From Chitinophaga vietnamensis (lineage in GTDB: Bacteria > Bacteroidota > Bacteroidia > Chitinophagales > Chitinophagaceae): a stretch of 64,000 nucleotides of DNA. The DNA lies in the NCBI RefSeq assembly GCF_902167635.1, contig NZ_CABHMS010000001.1, positions 372,001 through 436,000 on the forward strand. The letters run 5' to 3'. A program made the translations under genes and the position numbers. Numbering within the stretch: the first letter of the stretch is position 1; every line of letters starts with the position of its first letter. Below are positions 52,064 through 61,797 of this stretch, one piece after another. The notes under the pieces were generated by a model, which worked only from the letters and a program-made list of their open reading frames with translations, had not been told where the DNA came from and searched no databases.

Positions 52064-52579
52064 TCTCACAAAAACAAGGATGCTGTCTTGTTGCCGCATA
52101 TCCGGAGCGGCGGCTGCGTTAAAACCAGGAAGGGCGCTTACCTTGCCACGCCGGATATTGTAAGCGAAGAATTTATGGGAAAGGCTGTCGTGGAACCCGA
52201 TCACGGTATCCTGGCGACCCGTATAGATATAGGGTTTCGGCAGCAGCAGGTCATCAGATTTTCTGATGTGATTGATCAGGCGACGGCCATTTTGAATGAT
52301 GGTGATGATCTGGAAAGAATCAGGCTGATTATGCACCATCACCTGGATACCCGCCTGCCCGAAGGTGGCGCTGTCTGTATTACCGCTCATCAAGGGCAGT
52401 ATGGCAGCGCGTAAGGTCTCATTCTGCTTGATTGGCGCCTGCCCGGAAGATGCGGCAGCACCGGGCTTCCCCGGCTGATTACAAGCGAGGAGAGCCGCCA
52501 TAGAAAAGGATAACAGGATAGCGTAAGATCGCACGATAATAATTATTTTATTGATAAAGGTATGGAAAGATGATAGCAT
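52061..52579 (-). CDS. Predicted lipoprotein, unknown function
   Basis: 172 residues. The N-terminal signal with lipobox SMAALLACNQ marks an outer-membrane or periplasmic lipoprotein. The mature part (GIQVMVHNQPDSFQIITIIQNGRRLINHIRKSDDLLLPKPYIYTGRQDTVIGFHDSLSHKFFAYNI) is mostly beta and has no recognised family. It is convergent with the TonB receptor. The long N-region before the hydrophobic core leaves the exact start open. Confidence 0.7.
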   Translation of the reverse strand: MLSSFHTFINKIIIIVRSYAILLSFSMAALLACNQPGKPGAAASSGQAPIKQNETLRAAILPLMSGNTDSATFGQAGIQVMVHNQPDSFQIITIIQNGRRLINHIRKSDDLLLPKPYIYTGRQDTVIGFHDSLSHKFFAYNIRRGKVSALPGFNAAAAPDMRQQDSILVFVR

Positions 52580-52886
52580 AACTAGATAATTTCACCCTCG
52601 TTGAAAATGGCCGTGCAATGGTTTGCATTGCTTTTTTCTTACCACTGATATAAATAAACGAATTTAATATATCAGTATTTAGTAGTTTAGCGGCACTTTA
52701 ATTAGCATCTCTGTTGAGTGGAGGGAACCATGCCCCGTAATACGTTATGAATGCATTTCCCGTTTAGCACGCACTTATTGGTTTTTGCCTCTAAAGATTT
52801 TCTGACCACCATTGGTTCAGATTTTGGTTGAAAAAGATAGGGGCTGTTTTTACAGCCCCAAATACTATTTACAACCAGAAAAGATA
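52580..52886. other. Intergenic region without a gene
   Basis: 307 bp, AT-rich, no plausible coding sequence. It holds a plus-strand hairpin GCAATG/CATTGC with a T6 tail (52615-52637) of unclear purpose, and the terminator of the DUF983 gene at 52840-52859. Confidence 0.6.
52840..52859 (-). terminator. Terminator of the DUF983 gene
   Basis: GGGGCTGT pairs with ACAGCCCC around four T; the minus strand continues TATCTTTTTC. Confidence 0.8.
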
Positions 52887-53324
52887 TTAATGTTGGTGAG
52901 AATGTTTCTCCAACTGTGCGGTATCTTCATCATAATACACAAAGAAATACAGGTAGATAGTACGCGACAGCCGCATCAGCCAGGGTTGTATCAGTACCAG
53001 CAGCACGCCGTTCACGCCCAACCAGATAAAGATACTGTTATCTTTCCACGACAATCCGAAAAAGAACCAGAACCAGATCAGGTTAAATACGCTGAAAGCT
53101 ACTGACAGCGCGTAACTTACATACCCGGTACCAAACCAGAAACCGGTTTCAAGTTCATACTTCTGACCGCATACGGGGCAGTTTTCGTACATGTTGAAAA
53201 TCTTCGAGAACTTCACATGGAAAGGGTTCTGGTCTTTGAACATATCTCCTTTGCGGCAACGCGGGCACTTCATGGTCAGAAGGCTCAGGAAATAATTCGG
53301 ACGCTTGTGCTGATGTGTACTCAT
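52887..53324 (-). CDS. DUF983 membrane protein with zinc-ribbon cysteines
   Basis: 145 residues: CPRC (19 residues in) and CPVCG form a putative zinc ribbon. Two transmembrane helices follow (YALSVAFSVFNLIWFWFFFGL, IWLGVNGVLLVLIQPWLM). The layout matches DUF983. A C-terminal HSHQH tail is present. Function unknown. It starts 9 bp from the ABC exporter gene's stop on the same strand and is probably co-transcribed with it. Confidence 0.88.
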   Translation of the reverse strand: MSTHQHKRPNYFLSLLTMKCPRCRKGDMFKDQNPFHVKFSKIFNMYENCPVCGQKYELETGFWFGTGYVSYALSVAFSVFNLIWFWFFFGLSWKDNSIFIWLGVNGVLLVLIQPWLMRLSRTIYLYFFVYYDEDTAQLEKHSHQH

Positions 53325-53333
53325 CCGGCAAAT

Positions 53334-55112
53334 TTACGCATTTTCAAATTTACGTTCCCCGATCTGTTGGCGCCACATCGCGTAGTAAAGCCCTTTTTCT
53401 TCCAGCAGGTCAGCATGGCCGCCGGTTTCCACGATACGTCCTTTTTCAAGCACGTAGATGCGGTCGGCATGCATGATGGTGGACAAGCGATGTGCGATCA
53501 TCACGGTGATATGCTGGCGGGTAGCGGTGATCTCGCGCACCGTGCGGCTGATCTCTTCTTCTGTGATGGAGTCGAGCGCGGAAGTGGCCTCGTCAAATAC
53601 CATCAGTCGCGGCTTGCGCAGCAAGGCGCGTGCAATAGACAGGCGTTGTTTCTCTCCACCGGATATTTTAATACCGCCTTCGCCGATCACTGTTTCAATG
53701 CCGTTGTCGGCGCGGGCCAGCAGCGAGTAACAGGAGGCTTTATCCAATGCATCCATTACCTCTTCATCGCTGGCGCCAGGGTTCACGAACAGCAGGTTTT
53801 CTTTGATGCTGCCCGCAAACAGTTGCGTGTCCTGCGTTACAAAGCCTACCTGGTGGCGCAGGGATTCCATATCCACTTCATTGGCATCCACGCCATTGTA
53901 GAGGATATGGCCTTCAGCTGGTTTGTAAAGGCCCACCAACAGCTTTACCAGCGTGGTTTTGCCGGAACCGGAAGGCCCCACAAAGGCAATGGTTTCGCCC
54001 AGCTTCACGGAAAAATTCACATTATCCAGTGCTTTGGTGCCGGCGGTGAGGTGCTTGAAGCCTACATGTTTGAATTGCAGTTCATCGATATGATTCACAT
54101 TCACCGGATGTGCCGGCAGCTCTTCTACCGGCGTATTCAGGATGCCCTGGAAATTGAGCAGCGACACCTGCGCTTCGCGGTAATTGAGGATGATATTGCC
54201 CAACTCCTGTAAAGGCCCGAAGATGAAGAAGGAATAGAGCTGTAAGGTCATCAGCTGCCCCAGCGTCGTATAGCCGCGGTAGATATAGAACAGCAGCAGG
54301 AAGAGGATCGACTGGCGCATCAGGTTCACAAAGGTGCCCTGCACAAAACTGATACTGCGGATGCTGCGTACTTTCTTCAGTTCCAGCACCAGTATTTTCA
54401 AAGTGGTGCTGTTGAGGCGGCGGATCTCCTGGTTGGTGAGGCCAAGGCTTTTCACCAGCTCAATGTTACGCAGCGATTCCGTGGTAGAACCCGCGAGGGC
54501 CGTGGTTTCCTTCACAATGGTCTTTTGTATCACCTTGATCTTTTTGCTCAGCACATTCATGAGAAGGCCCAGCAGCACACAGCCGATGATGTACACGAAA
54601 GGCAAGGTCCAGTGCACAGTGGAGGAGTAGACGATCACAAAGATCACACCGATGAGCGATACGAATAATACGTTCACAAAGGAGGTGATGAACTTTTCAC
54701 AGTCGGTGCGCACCTTTTGCAGGATGGCCAAAGTTTCGCCGCTGCGTTGATCTTCAAACTGCTGGTAAGGCAGGCGCAGCGAGTGTTTGAGGCCGTCGGT
54801 ATACACCTGTGCGCCGAATTTCTGCACGATCACATTTACAAAATAATCCTGAAATGCCTTCGCAATGCGCGATACCATCGCCACGCCGATAGCGGCGCCC
54901 AGTAACAATAATACGCCGTTCAGGTAAACGCCTTCCGGGCGGAATACGCCGCCAGTCTTGGCTGTGCTGGCCGGGTGCGATCCGAATTGATCAATGATAC
55001 GGCCAAAGATCCATGGGTCCAGTAATGAAAAGAGCTGGTTCACCGTTGCCAGCAGCATCGCCCATACACACAACCATTTGTATTTCTTGAGATAATGTAA
55101 GAGTAGTTTCAT
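53334..55112 (-). CDS. ABC exporter, fused permease/ATPase (MsbA/BmrA type)
   Basis: 592 residues. An N-terminal six-helix exporter domain covers residues about 1-320. The C-terminal ATPase has Walker A GPSGSGKTTLV, signature SGGEKQRLSIARAL, Walker B LMVFDEATSALD and switch MIAHRLST. It is a half-transporter that dimerises to export lipids, drugs or peptides. The substrate is unknown. It heads a two-gene operon with DUF983 and is divergent from the EF-G paralogue. Confidence 0.92.
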   Translation of the reverse strand: MKLLLHYLKKYKWLCVWAMLLATVNQLFSLLDPWIFGRIIDQFGSHPASTAKTGGVFRPEGVYLNGVLLLLGAAIGVAMVSRIAKAFQDYFVNVIVQKFGAQVYTDGLKHSLRLPYQQFEDQRSGETLAILQKVRTDCEKFITSFVNVLFVSLIGVIFVIVYSSTVHWTLPFVYIIGCVLLGLLMNVLSKKIKVIQKTIVKETTALAGSTTESLRNIELVKSLGLTNQEIRRLNSTTLKILVLELKKVRSIRSISFVQGTFVNLMRQSILFLLLFYIYRGYTTLGQLMTLQLYSFFIFGPLQELGNIILNYREAQVSLLNFQGILNTPVEELPAHPVNVNHIDELQFKHVGFKHLTAGTKALDNVNFSVKLGETIAFVGPSGSGKTTLVKLLVGLYKPAEGHILYNGVDANEVDMESLRHQVGFVTQDTQLFAGSIKENLLFVNPGASDEEVMDALDKASCYSLLARADNGIETVIGEGGIKISGGEKQRLSIARALLRKPRLMVFDEATSALDSITEEEISRTVREITATRQHITVMIAHRLSTIMHADRIYVLEKGRIVETGGHADLLEEKGLYYAMWRQQIGERKFENA

Positions 55113-55251
55113 TTCGTTTTCCTAATTGCCAACAAAGGTAGTATATGTTATAACATACTAGTTCGGCTATTGGCCAAAAACGCGTAACTTAATAGTAAGT
55201 TCTTTGTAGACAAAATGGTGACATAGGTTCAACCTAATAAATTCTCCACAT

Positions 55252-57381
55252 ATGAAAACGTATGATGAAAAACACATTAAAAACATCGTACTGTTAGGCG
55301 CAGCCAAGAGCGGAAAAACAACCCTGTCTGAAACCATGTTATTTGAAGCCGGTATTATCAGCAAGCGCGGAACAGTAGAGGAAAAGAATACCATCTCCGA
55401 TTACCACGAAATCGAGTATGAGCGCGGTAATTCTGTGTATGCCACTTCTATGCATACCGAATGGAGAGATTACAAGATCAACATCATCGATACTCCGGGT
55501 CTGGAAGACTTTATCGGTGAAGTAATCTCCTCGATACGCGTATGCGACACTGCAATATTACTGCTCAATGCACAATATGGGGTAGAGGTAGGCACGGAGC
55601 TCGTCTGGGATTATGTGGATAAATACCGCAAACCCACTATCCTCGCGGTAAACCAGCTGGACGGAGAGCAGGCGAACTTCACGAAAACGGTAGACGAGGC
55701 TAGAAGGGTATTGGGCAATGCTGTCACCGTGATGCAGTATCCCGTTAACCAAGGCCCCGGCTTCAACGCCATCATCGATCTCCTCAAAATGACCCTCTAC
55801 CGCTTTCCTGAAAATGGAGGAAAACCCGAAAAACTCCCCATCCCCGACAACGAAAAAGAACGAGCCGAACAACTCCACAATGAGCTCGTCGAAAAAGCCG
55901 CCGAAAATGATGATACCCTGATGGAACAATACTTTGAGAAAGGTAATCTCGATGAAGATGAACTGCGCCAGGGCCTCAAGATAGGCATGCTCAAACACGA
56001 TGTATTTCCTGTATTCTGTCTCTCCGCAAAAAATAATATGGGCAGCGGCCGCCTCATGGGCTTTATCGACAACGTTGCGCCATCAGCCATCGAAATGCCG
56101 CCCGACATTACCGAAGAAGGCAAGGAAGTGCCCTGCGATCCTGCCGGCCCCACCTGCCTCTTTGTGTTCAAAACCTTGCAGGAACCACATATCGGCCGGC
56201 TAACCTTTTTCAAAGTAATGTCCGGAGAAGTTAAACCCGGCATGGAACTTATCAACGAAAAAGGGAATACTACCGAACGCATTTCACAACTGTTCATCGC
56301 TGACGGCAAAAACCGCAATAACATAGACCGCCTCCGGGCAGGCGATATCGGCTGTACCCTCAAACTGAAAAATACGCTGACCAACCATACCCTCTGCGAC
56401 AAAAGCTTCCGCGGACAGATAGACCCCATCCACTTCCCCGCGCCCAAAGTACGCGTGGCCATCGAAGCCAGGAACAAGGCCGATGATGAAAAGATGAGCG
56501 AAGTGCTGGCCGAAATACACATGGAAGACCCTACCCTCGAAGTAGAGTTTAACCGCGAACTGAAACAGGTGATCCTCCACGGCCAGGGCGATCTGCACCT
56601 CCTCGTCACGAAATGGCGGCTGGAAAATATTTACAAGATGCAGGTAGAATATTCAGCCGCTAAAATACCTTACCGCGAAACCATCCAGAAGCCGGCCATG
56701 GCTTCTTACCGCCATAAGAAACAATCCGGCGGCGCCGGCCAGTTCGGGGAAGTGTTCATGAAAATAGAACCCTGGTACGAAGGCATGCCCCCGCTAAAAG
56801 ATTTCCCTGTACGGGAAACAGAAGAGATCGCGCTCAGCTGGGGCGGCAAGCTGGTATTCAACAATTGTATCGTAGGCGGCGCTATAGATGCACGTTTCCT
56901 GCCATCCATCCTCAAAGGCGTAATGGAAAAAATGCAGGAAGGCCCACTAACGGGATCGTATGTACGCGATATCCGCGTGAGCGTGTATGATGGCAAAATG
57001 CACCCGGTAGACAGCAACGATATCTCCTTCAAGATCGCCGGTATGATGGCCTTCCGCGACGCTTTCCACCAGGCGGCGCCACAGCTGCTGGAACCTGTGT
57101 TCGACCTCGAAGCTACCGCCCCCGATGTAATGATGGGCGATATCATGAGCGAGCTACAGAGCCGCCGCAGCATTATAACGGGCATGGATACACTAAATGG
57201 ATACCAGGTGATCAAAGCCCGCACGCCGCAAGCGGAGCTGGACAAGCTCTTTGCCGCGCTGCGCAACGTCACGCAAGGCAAGGCCAAGGTCAGGTCTGCC
57301 TTTGCAGAATATGCACCTGTGCCAGCCGATGTGCAAAAGAAGCTCAGCGAAGACTACAAGAAAACTGAAGCAGAAAATTAG
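55252..57381 (+). CDS. EF-G paralogue with degenerate GTPase (EF-G2 type)
   Basis: 709 residues with all five EF-G domains: G domain about 1-270, domain II from about 300, domain III (APKVRVAIEA), domain IV (IPYRETIQKPAMASYRHKKQSGGAGQFGEV) and domain V (PDVMMGDIMSELQSRRSIITGMD). The P-loop GAAKSGKTT (16-24) is intact. Switch I reads ERGNSV instead of ERGITI, the G3 motif reads DTPGLEDF with Leu84 in place of the catalytic His, and G4 is NQLD (134-137) instead of NKxD. It may therefore support translocation with little GTP hydrolysis, as reported for Bacteroides EF-G2. It is not the housekeeping fusA: no ribosomal genes adjoin. Confidence 0.9.
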   Translation: MKTYDEKHIKNIVLLGAAKSGKTTLSETMLFEAGIISKRGTVEEKNTISDYHEIEYERGNSVYATSMHTEWRDYKINIIDTPGLEDFIGEVISSIRVCDTAILLLNAQYGVEVGTELVWDYVDKYRKPTILAVNQLDGEQANFTKTVDEARRVLGNAVTVMQYPVNQGPGFNAIIDLLKMTLYRFPENGGKPEKLPIPDNEKERAEQLHNELVEKAAENDDTLMEQYFEKGNLDEDELRQGLKIGMLKHDVFPVFCLSAKNNMGSGRLMGFIDNVAPSAIEMPPDITEEGKEVPCDPAGPTCLFVFKTLQEPHIGRLTFFKVMSGEVKPGMELINEKGNTTERISQLFIADGKNRNNIDRLRAGDIGCTLKLKNTLTNHTLCDKSFRGQIDPIHFPAPKVRVAIEARNKADDEKMSEVLAEIHMEDPTLEVEFNRELKQVILHGQGDLHLLVTKWRLENIYKMQVEYSAAKIPYRETIQKPAMASYRHKKQSGGAGQFGEVFMKIEPWYEGMPPLKDFPVRETEEIALSWGGKLVFNNCIVGGAIDARFLPSILKGVMEKMQEGPLTGSYVRDIRVSVYDGKMHPVDSNDISFKIAGMMAFRDAFHQAAPQLLEPVFDLEATAPDVMMGDIMSELQSRRSIITGMDTLNGYQVIKARTPQAELDKLFAALRNVTQGKAKVRSAFAEYAPVPADVQKKLSEDYKKTEAEN

Positions 57382-58919
57382 TTGCCCCAATTTTCCCGGT
57401 CCAGGCTTCTGTACTGTATCGCTTCCGCCATGTGCGCGGCAGTGATCCGCTCACTGTGCGCCAGGTCGGCGATGGTTCTGCTCACCTTCAGGATGCGATC
57501 GTGCGCGCGGGCAGACAATTGCAGTTTCTTCATTGCATTTTTCAGCAGGGCAAGGCTCTCGGGATCCACGGCGCAAAAGGTTTTGAGCTGCCCGGCCGAC
57601 AGCTGCGCATTGCAATAAATACCGGGATAATGTTCAAACCTGGCCGCCTGTATGCTGCGTGCCGCTATCACACGGTCACGGATACACGCACTGCTCTCTT
57701 CTTCCTGTTGTGATGATAATGCGGAAAACCGCACCGGCGTTACTTCTACATGCAGATCTATCCGGTCCAGCAAAGGCCCTGATACCTTGTTGAGATACTT
57801 TTGCACCATGCCGGGCGCACAGGTGCAGTGCTTCTCCGGGTGATTAAAATACCCGCAGGGACAAGGATTCATCGATGCCAGCAACAGGAAGCTCGCCGGA
57901 AAGTCGGTTGCATGGCGGGCCCGCGAGATGGTGACCTTGCGTTCTTCCATCGGCTGGCGCATCACTTCCAGTACGGTACGCCGGAATTCAGGCAGCTCAT
58001 CCAGGAATAGTACGCCATTATGCGCAAGTGATATCTCTCCCGGCTGCGGTACGCTGCCGCCGCCTACCAGTGCGGAATCGCTGGCAGTGTGGTGCGGCGA
58101 CCGGAAAGGCCTTTGTGCAATGAGCGAAGTATGTTGCGGCAGCTTGCCCGCCACAGAATGTATTTTGGTAGTTTCCAGCGCTTCTTCCTGCGTAAGCGGC
58201 GGTAGTATGGTCGGGAAACGCCGTGCCAGCATGGTTTTGCCGGCGCCGGGCGGTCCGATGAGGATCACGTTGTGCCCGCCGGCAGCGGCAATTTCCAGCG
58301 CCCTTTTAATATGCTGCTGCCCTTTAACGTCGCTGAAGTCCACCTCGTTATTATTTTTGATAGCGAGGGAATGCTGGCTGGTAGGCGCTTTCAGTGGAGA
58401 GAGGCTGCCCGGTTCCTGCAGGAAGCGGATCATTTCCGAGATGTGCGAGATGCCGTACACGGCCAAACCATTTACCATAGCGGCTTCGGGAGCATTCTGC
58501 ATGGGCAGTACAAAACCGCTGAGCCCTTCCTGACGCGCCTGCATGGCCATAGGCAAGGCGCCGCGGATAGAATGCAAGGCGCCATCGAGAGATAGCTCGC
58601 CCATCAACAACAGGCTTTCCAGCGGTCCGGCTGGTACTACGCCTGTGGCGGCAAGCACGCCGATAGCAATGGCCAGGTCATAGGCGGCGCCTGCCTTCCG
58701 GATATCTGCCGGGGCCATGTTCACCACTGTACGGGTGCGCGGCATCCGCAAACCCAGATGCTGAAAAGTAGACTCGATGCGTTGCTGGCTCTCTTTTACC
58801 GCGCTATCCGGTAGTCCTACGATAAAGAAATTATTTCCCTGTGAAGATACGTTCACTTCAATGTTGATGGTAATGGCATTCACGCCGAGAATGGCGCTGC
58901 CAAAGGTTTTAACGATCAT
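57378..58919 (-). CDS. YifB/ComM-family Mg-chelatase-like AAA ATPase
   Basis: 513 residues from ATG 58919 (MIVKTFGSAILGVNAITINIEVNVSSQGNNFFIVGLPDSAVKESQQRI). The order is a Lon-like N-terminal domain and an AAA core with GPPGAGKTMLARRFPTILPPLT and NGVLFLDELPEF. A C-terminal Mg_chelatase_C domain has SASMNPCPCGYFNHP upstream and SARAHDRILKVSRTIADL. ComM is a hexameric helicase that promotes branch migration during natural transformation. Its end overlaps the convergent EF-G paralogue by 4 bp. Confidence 0.93.
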   Translation of the reverse strand: MIVKTFGSAILGVNAITINIEVNVSSQGNNFFIVGLPDSAVKESQQRIESTFQHLGLRMPRTRTVVNMAPADIRKAGAAYDLAIAIGVLAATGVVPAGPLESLLLMGELSLDGALHSIRGALPMAMQARQEGLSGFVLPMQNAPEAAMVNGLAVYGISHISEMIRFLQEPGSLSPLKAPTSQHSLAIKNNNEVDFSDVKGQQHIKRALEIAAAGGHNVILIGPPGAGKTMLARRFPTILPPLTQEEALETTKIHSVAGKLPQHTSLIAQRPFRSPHHTASDSALVGGGSVPQPGEISLAHNGVLFLDELPEFRRTVLEVMRQPMEERKVTISRARHATDFPASFLLLASMNPCPCGYFNHPEKHCTCAPGMVQKYLNKVSGPLLDRIDLHVEVTPVRFSALSSQQEEESSACIRDRVIAARSIQAARFEHYPGIYCNAQLSAGQLKTFCAVDPESLALLKNAMKKLQLSARAHDRILKVSRTIADLAHSERITAAHMAEAIQYRSLDRENWGN

Positions 58920-58947
58920 GGATATGGTACTTGGGTTAACAAAAAAA

Positions 58948-58973
58948 ACATTCCTGCACGAGGGCAGGAATGT
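58948..58973 (-). terminator. Terminator of the MutS-like gene
   Basis: ACATTCCTGC (58948-58957) pairs with GCAGGAATGT (58964-58973). The minus strand continues into T8. Confidence 0.88.
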
Positions 58974-58982
58974 CAAATGTAA

Positions 58983-60311
58983 TTAATTTATCTGTTGCAA
59001 AAGTTCCAGCACCTTCTCTCTTCGCAGGATCAGGTAACCGATCTTCTCTTTTGCGATACCATCTTTCAACTGATAAGTAAAATGCAGGTTATCATCTATC
59101 ACCTCTGATTCAAAATATTTGAACTGTATCTTCTGTTCTGATTGCAAATCATCTGCGATCTCATAAAGATGAGTGGAGAGGATAAACAGGCAGTTGGTGC
59201 TGCGCAGCAATCCGCGGATCACCGCCAGGGAACAGTTTTTGGCGTCTTCCACGTTGGTGCCCTTGAACATTTCATCGATCAGCACCAGCCAGTTTTTGCC
59301 ATTGCTGATCTGTACGATCGTGTTCTTGATGCGCTGTACTTCGCTGTAGAAATAACTCTCTCCTTTGAAGATATTATCCTGCACCTGGATATTACTGAAG
59401 ATGCCATGGAAGAAGCTCAGTTCCATGTTTTGCGCAGGTACGCCCATACCGATGTGGGCCAGGTAGGTAGCTACGCCCACTGCTTTGATGAACGTGGTTT
59501 TGCCCGCCATATTGGCGCCGGTGAGGAACATGAAATGTTGTGTCTCGTCCAGCCGTACATCGTAGGCCACGGGCTTGGGCAATATCATATGATACAGCTG
59601 TGTAGCCTTGATCACTGGCCGGCTGCTGTTGTTGAATACCGGGAAATGCAGGTTGAAATGCTTGATAGCCTTGGCCATGGCATAGTAGGCATCGAGCTGC
59701 TGGTAAAGGGTTACCAGTTCCTGTATCACTTTGCGGTGCCGTTTGCGGATGTAATGATCATACCGTTGTATTTGTATGAAATTCATCTTGCCTTCATCAT
59801 CGGTCGCTAATATTGCATTGAAGTCGCGTTGGTTGAGCAGGTGCTGTGCCCGGTCCAGCAAGAGTTTCAGCACTTTGGGTGTTTGATCGGAATGGAAGGC
59901 TTGTATAAAAGTACGGAACCCGCGAAGGAGGTTCAGGAGTTGCGTGAAAGAGAATTTGATAAAGCCGTAGTCAGGTGCATACAATGTTTTGTGAACGCAT
60001 GCCTGTATGAGCAGGCCTAAACCTTCCGTGTTGGAGATGGGCTCGATCTGGGCTTCCATGTAGTTTTCCACTACTACTACGGTTCCGTTGGAGATCACGG
60101 TGGGCCAGTTCTGCTCCTGGTCAAGGATGTATTGTAATGCTTTTTGTCGGCTTTCTATTGCGGTGATATCCTGCAGGGGATTGCTGAACAGCTGGCGGAG
60201 GTATTCGCGTCCGCCCGCTGTGATGGTGAAGTCCAGGCGGTGAAACAGTGAATATTCTTCGTCCCGGTTGAAGATCGATAGGTCGTAATAGGATGTTTTG
60301 TCCAGTTGCAT
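58983..60311 (-). CDS. MutS-like ATPase without mismatch-recognition domain
   Basis: 442 residues from ATG 60311. A helical core/lever region (residues about 10-245, FSNPLQDITAIESRQKAL) precedes a MutS domain V ATPase: GANMAGKTTFIKAVG (Walker A), FYSEVQRIKNTI, WLVLIDEMFKGTN (Walker B) and LFILSTHLYEIADDL. The N-terminal mismatch-binding domain of MutS1 and the Smr nuclease of MutS2 are both missing. The role is unknown and may be in DNA or ribosome metabolism. It lies 107 bp downstream of dihydroorotase. Confidence 0.88.
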   Translation of the reverse strand: MQLDKTSYYDLSIFNRDEEYSLFHRLDFTITAGGREYLRQLFSNPLQDITAIESRQKALQYILDQEQNWPTVISNGTVVVVENYMEAQIEPISNTEGLGLLIQACVHKTLYAPDYGFIKFSFTQLLNLLRGFRTFIQAFHSDQTPKVLKLLLDRAQHLLNQRDFNAILATDDEGKMNFIQIQRYDHYIRKRHRKVIQELVTLYQQLDAYYAMAKAIKHFNLHFPVFNNSSRPVIKATQLYHMILPKPVAYDVRLDETQHFMFLTGANMAGKTTFIKAVGVATYLAHIGMGVPAQNMELSFFHGIFSNIQVQDNIFKGESYFYSEVQRIKNTIVQISNGKNWLVLIDEMFKGTNVEDAKNCSLAVIRGLLRSTNCLFILSTHLYEIADDLQSEQKIQFKYFESEVIDDNLHFTYQLKDGIAKEKIGYLILRREKVLELLQQIN

Positions 60312-60380
60312 GCAGGCCTGTTTTTGGTGAATATACGGTGGAAAGATGCAAAGAAAGAAAAAATCCATAACGAAGGTAGC

Positions 60381-60411
60381 GCCCTTGAAGCGCGCCAGGC
60401 GCTTCAAGGGC
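60381..60411. repeat. GCCCTTGAAGCGC hairpin, copy 1
   Basis: The 13-bp arms 60381-60393 and 60399-60411 are perfect inverted copies. Between pyrC and the MutS-like gene. The same stem recurs at 61893-61925 and, in weaker form, at 18286-18317. Confidence 0.7.
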
Positions 60412-60418
60412 TGATAAC

Positions 60419-61765
60419 TCAACCTCTCGCGAAGCTAAGCCGCTGGCCTTTGGCGCTTTCATTGAAGCGGCCGTTTTCGTAGGCCAGGTGGCCGCTGACG
60501 AAAGTATGTGTGATGGCAGCAGGGAAGGTATGGCCTTCAAATGGGCTCCAGCCGCACTTATACCAGATATTTTCTTTGTTGACGTTCGTTGTTTGTTGCA
60601 GGTCCACGATCACGCAATCGGCGAAGTAGCCTTCGCGGAGGAAGCCTCTGTCTTTGATCTGGAAGCAGATCGCTGGCGCATGGCTCATCTTCTCCACTAC
60701 TTTTTCAAGGGAGAGGTTTCCTTGTTTCGCATGTTCGAGCATCAGCAGCAGACTGTGTTGTACGAGCGGCACGCCGGAAGGCGCTTGCAGGTAGGGCTGT
60801 TGCTTTTCCGCCCAGGTATGCGGTGCGTGGTCGGTAGCGATGATGTCCAAACGATCATCCAGCAGGCCTTCCCACAGCGCGGTTTTGTTATCGGCTGATT
60901 TGATGGCCGGGTTACATTTGATCAGGTTGCCGTATTGTGCATAATCGTCTGCTGTAAAGTGCAGGTGGTGCACGCATACTTCTGCCGTGATGCGCTTTTC
61001 GGCCAGCGGCATCATATTGGTGAAGAGCTGTAATTCCCTGGCAGTGGAAATATGCAGGATATGCAGGCGCGCATCGTGTTTCTTGGCAAACTGTATCGCG
61101 GTCCATGACGACTCGAAACAGGCTTCCACATTGCGTATCAGCGGATGATCGGCGGCAGTGAGCTGCTCGCCTTTCTCACGCTGGAATATTTCCATATTGC
61201 TGCGGATGATCTTTTCATCTTCGCAATGCGTAGCAATGAGCAATTCGCTGCCGGAGAATATTTTTTCGAGGGTGAGAAAATTATCTACGAGCATATTACC
61301 GGTAGAAGATCCCATGAAGATCTTCACGCCACAAACGCTATTTTTTCTTTCATTTGTTTTGAGCACTTCTTCCACATTATCGTTGGAAACGCCCATGAAG
61401 AAAGAGTAGTTAGCGAGTGAATGCTGTTGTGCGATCCGGTATTTATCTTCCAGCAGCTCTTGTGTGAGAGCGGCAGGCTTGGTATTGGGCATCTCCATGA
61501 AGCTGGTGGTACCGCCGGCCACGGCTGCACGGGCCTCGGTGTAGATAGTAGCTTTTTCTGTGAGGCCTGGTTCCCGGAAATGCACCTGGTCGTCAATAAC
61601 GCCGGGTAGCAAATGCTTGCCTTCTCCATTGATCTCAATATACTGGCCCGTAGCGGTAATCTGAGGAGCTATCTTTTCAATGCGGTCATTTCTGATCCAT
61701 ACATCCTGCACCGTGATATTCCCTTCATTTACCACGGCAATATTTCTGATGAGATAATTTTGCAT
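60419..61765 (-). CDS. pyrC: Dihydroorotase
   Basis: 448 residues of the amidohydrolase superfamily. The dihydroorotase signature is VIDDQVHFREPG (two metal His). GVKIFMGSSTGN contains the bridging Lys, then ATHCED and LHILHIST supply metal His. The site ends in IIATDHAPHTWAEKQQPYLQAPSGVP. It catalyses cyclisation of carbamoyl aspartate to dihydroorotate in pyrimidine synthesis. Not next to other pyr genes. A dihydropyrimidinase-type substrate is possible but the VHFREPG motif favours dihydroorotase. Confidence 0.9.
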   Translation of the reverse strand: MQNYLIRNIAVVNEGNITVQDVWIRNDRIEKIAPQITATGQYIEINGEGKHLLPGVIDDQVHFREPGLTEKATIYTEARAAVAGGTTSFMEMPNTKPAALTQELLEDKYRIAQQHSLANYSFFMGVSNDNVEEVLKTNERKNSVCGVKIFMGSSTGNMLVDNFLTLEKIFSGSELLIATHCEDEKIIRSNMEIFQREKGEQLTAADHPLIRNVEACFESSWTAIQFAKKHDARLHILHISTARELQLFTNMMPLAEKRITAEVCVHHLHFTADDYAQYGNLIKCNPAIKSADNKTALWEGLLDDRLDIIATDHAPHTWAEKQQPYLQAPSGVPLVQHSLLLMLEHAKQGNLSLEKVVEKMSHAPAICFQIKDRGFLREGYFADCVIVDLQQTTNVNKENIWYKCGWSPFEGHTFPAAITHTFVSGHLAYENGRFNESAKGQRLSFARG

Positions 61766-61797
61766 GTTGCGAAGTTATATGATTTACGCGAAGGTTC

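Noticed and set aside
52615-52637. Plus-strand terminator-like hairpin with T6
   Set aside because: No plus-strand gene or promoter leads into it. Listed only as part of the intergenic region.
53217-54212. 331-codon open frame on the plus strand
   Set aside because: Antisense to the ABC exporter and DUF983 genes; no domain pattern.
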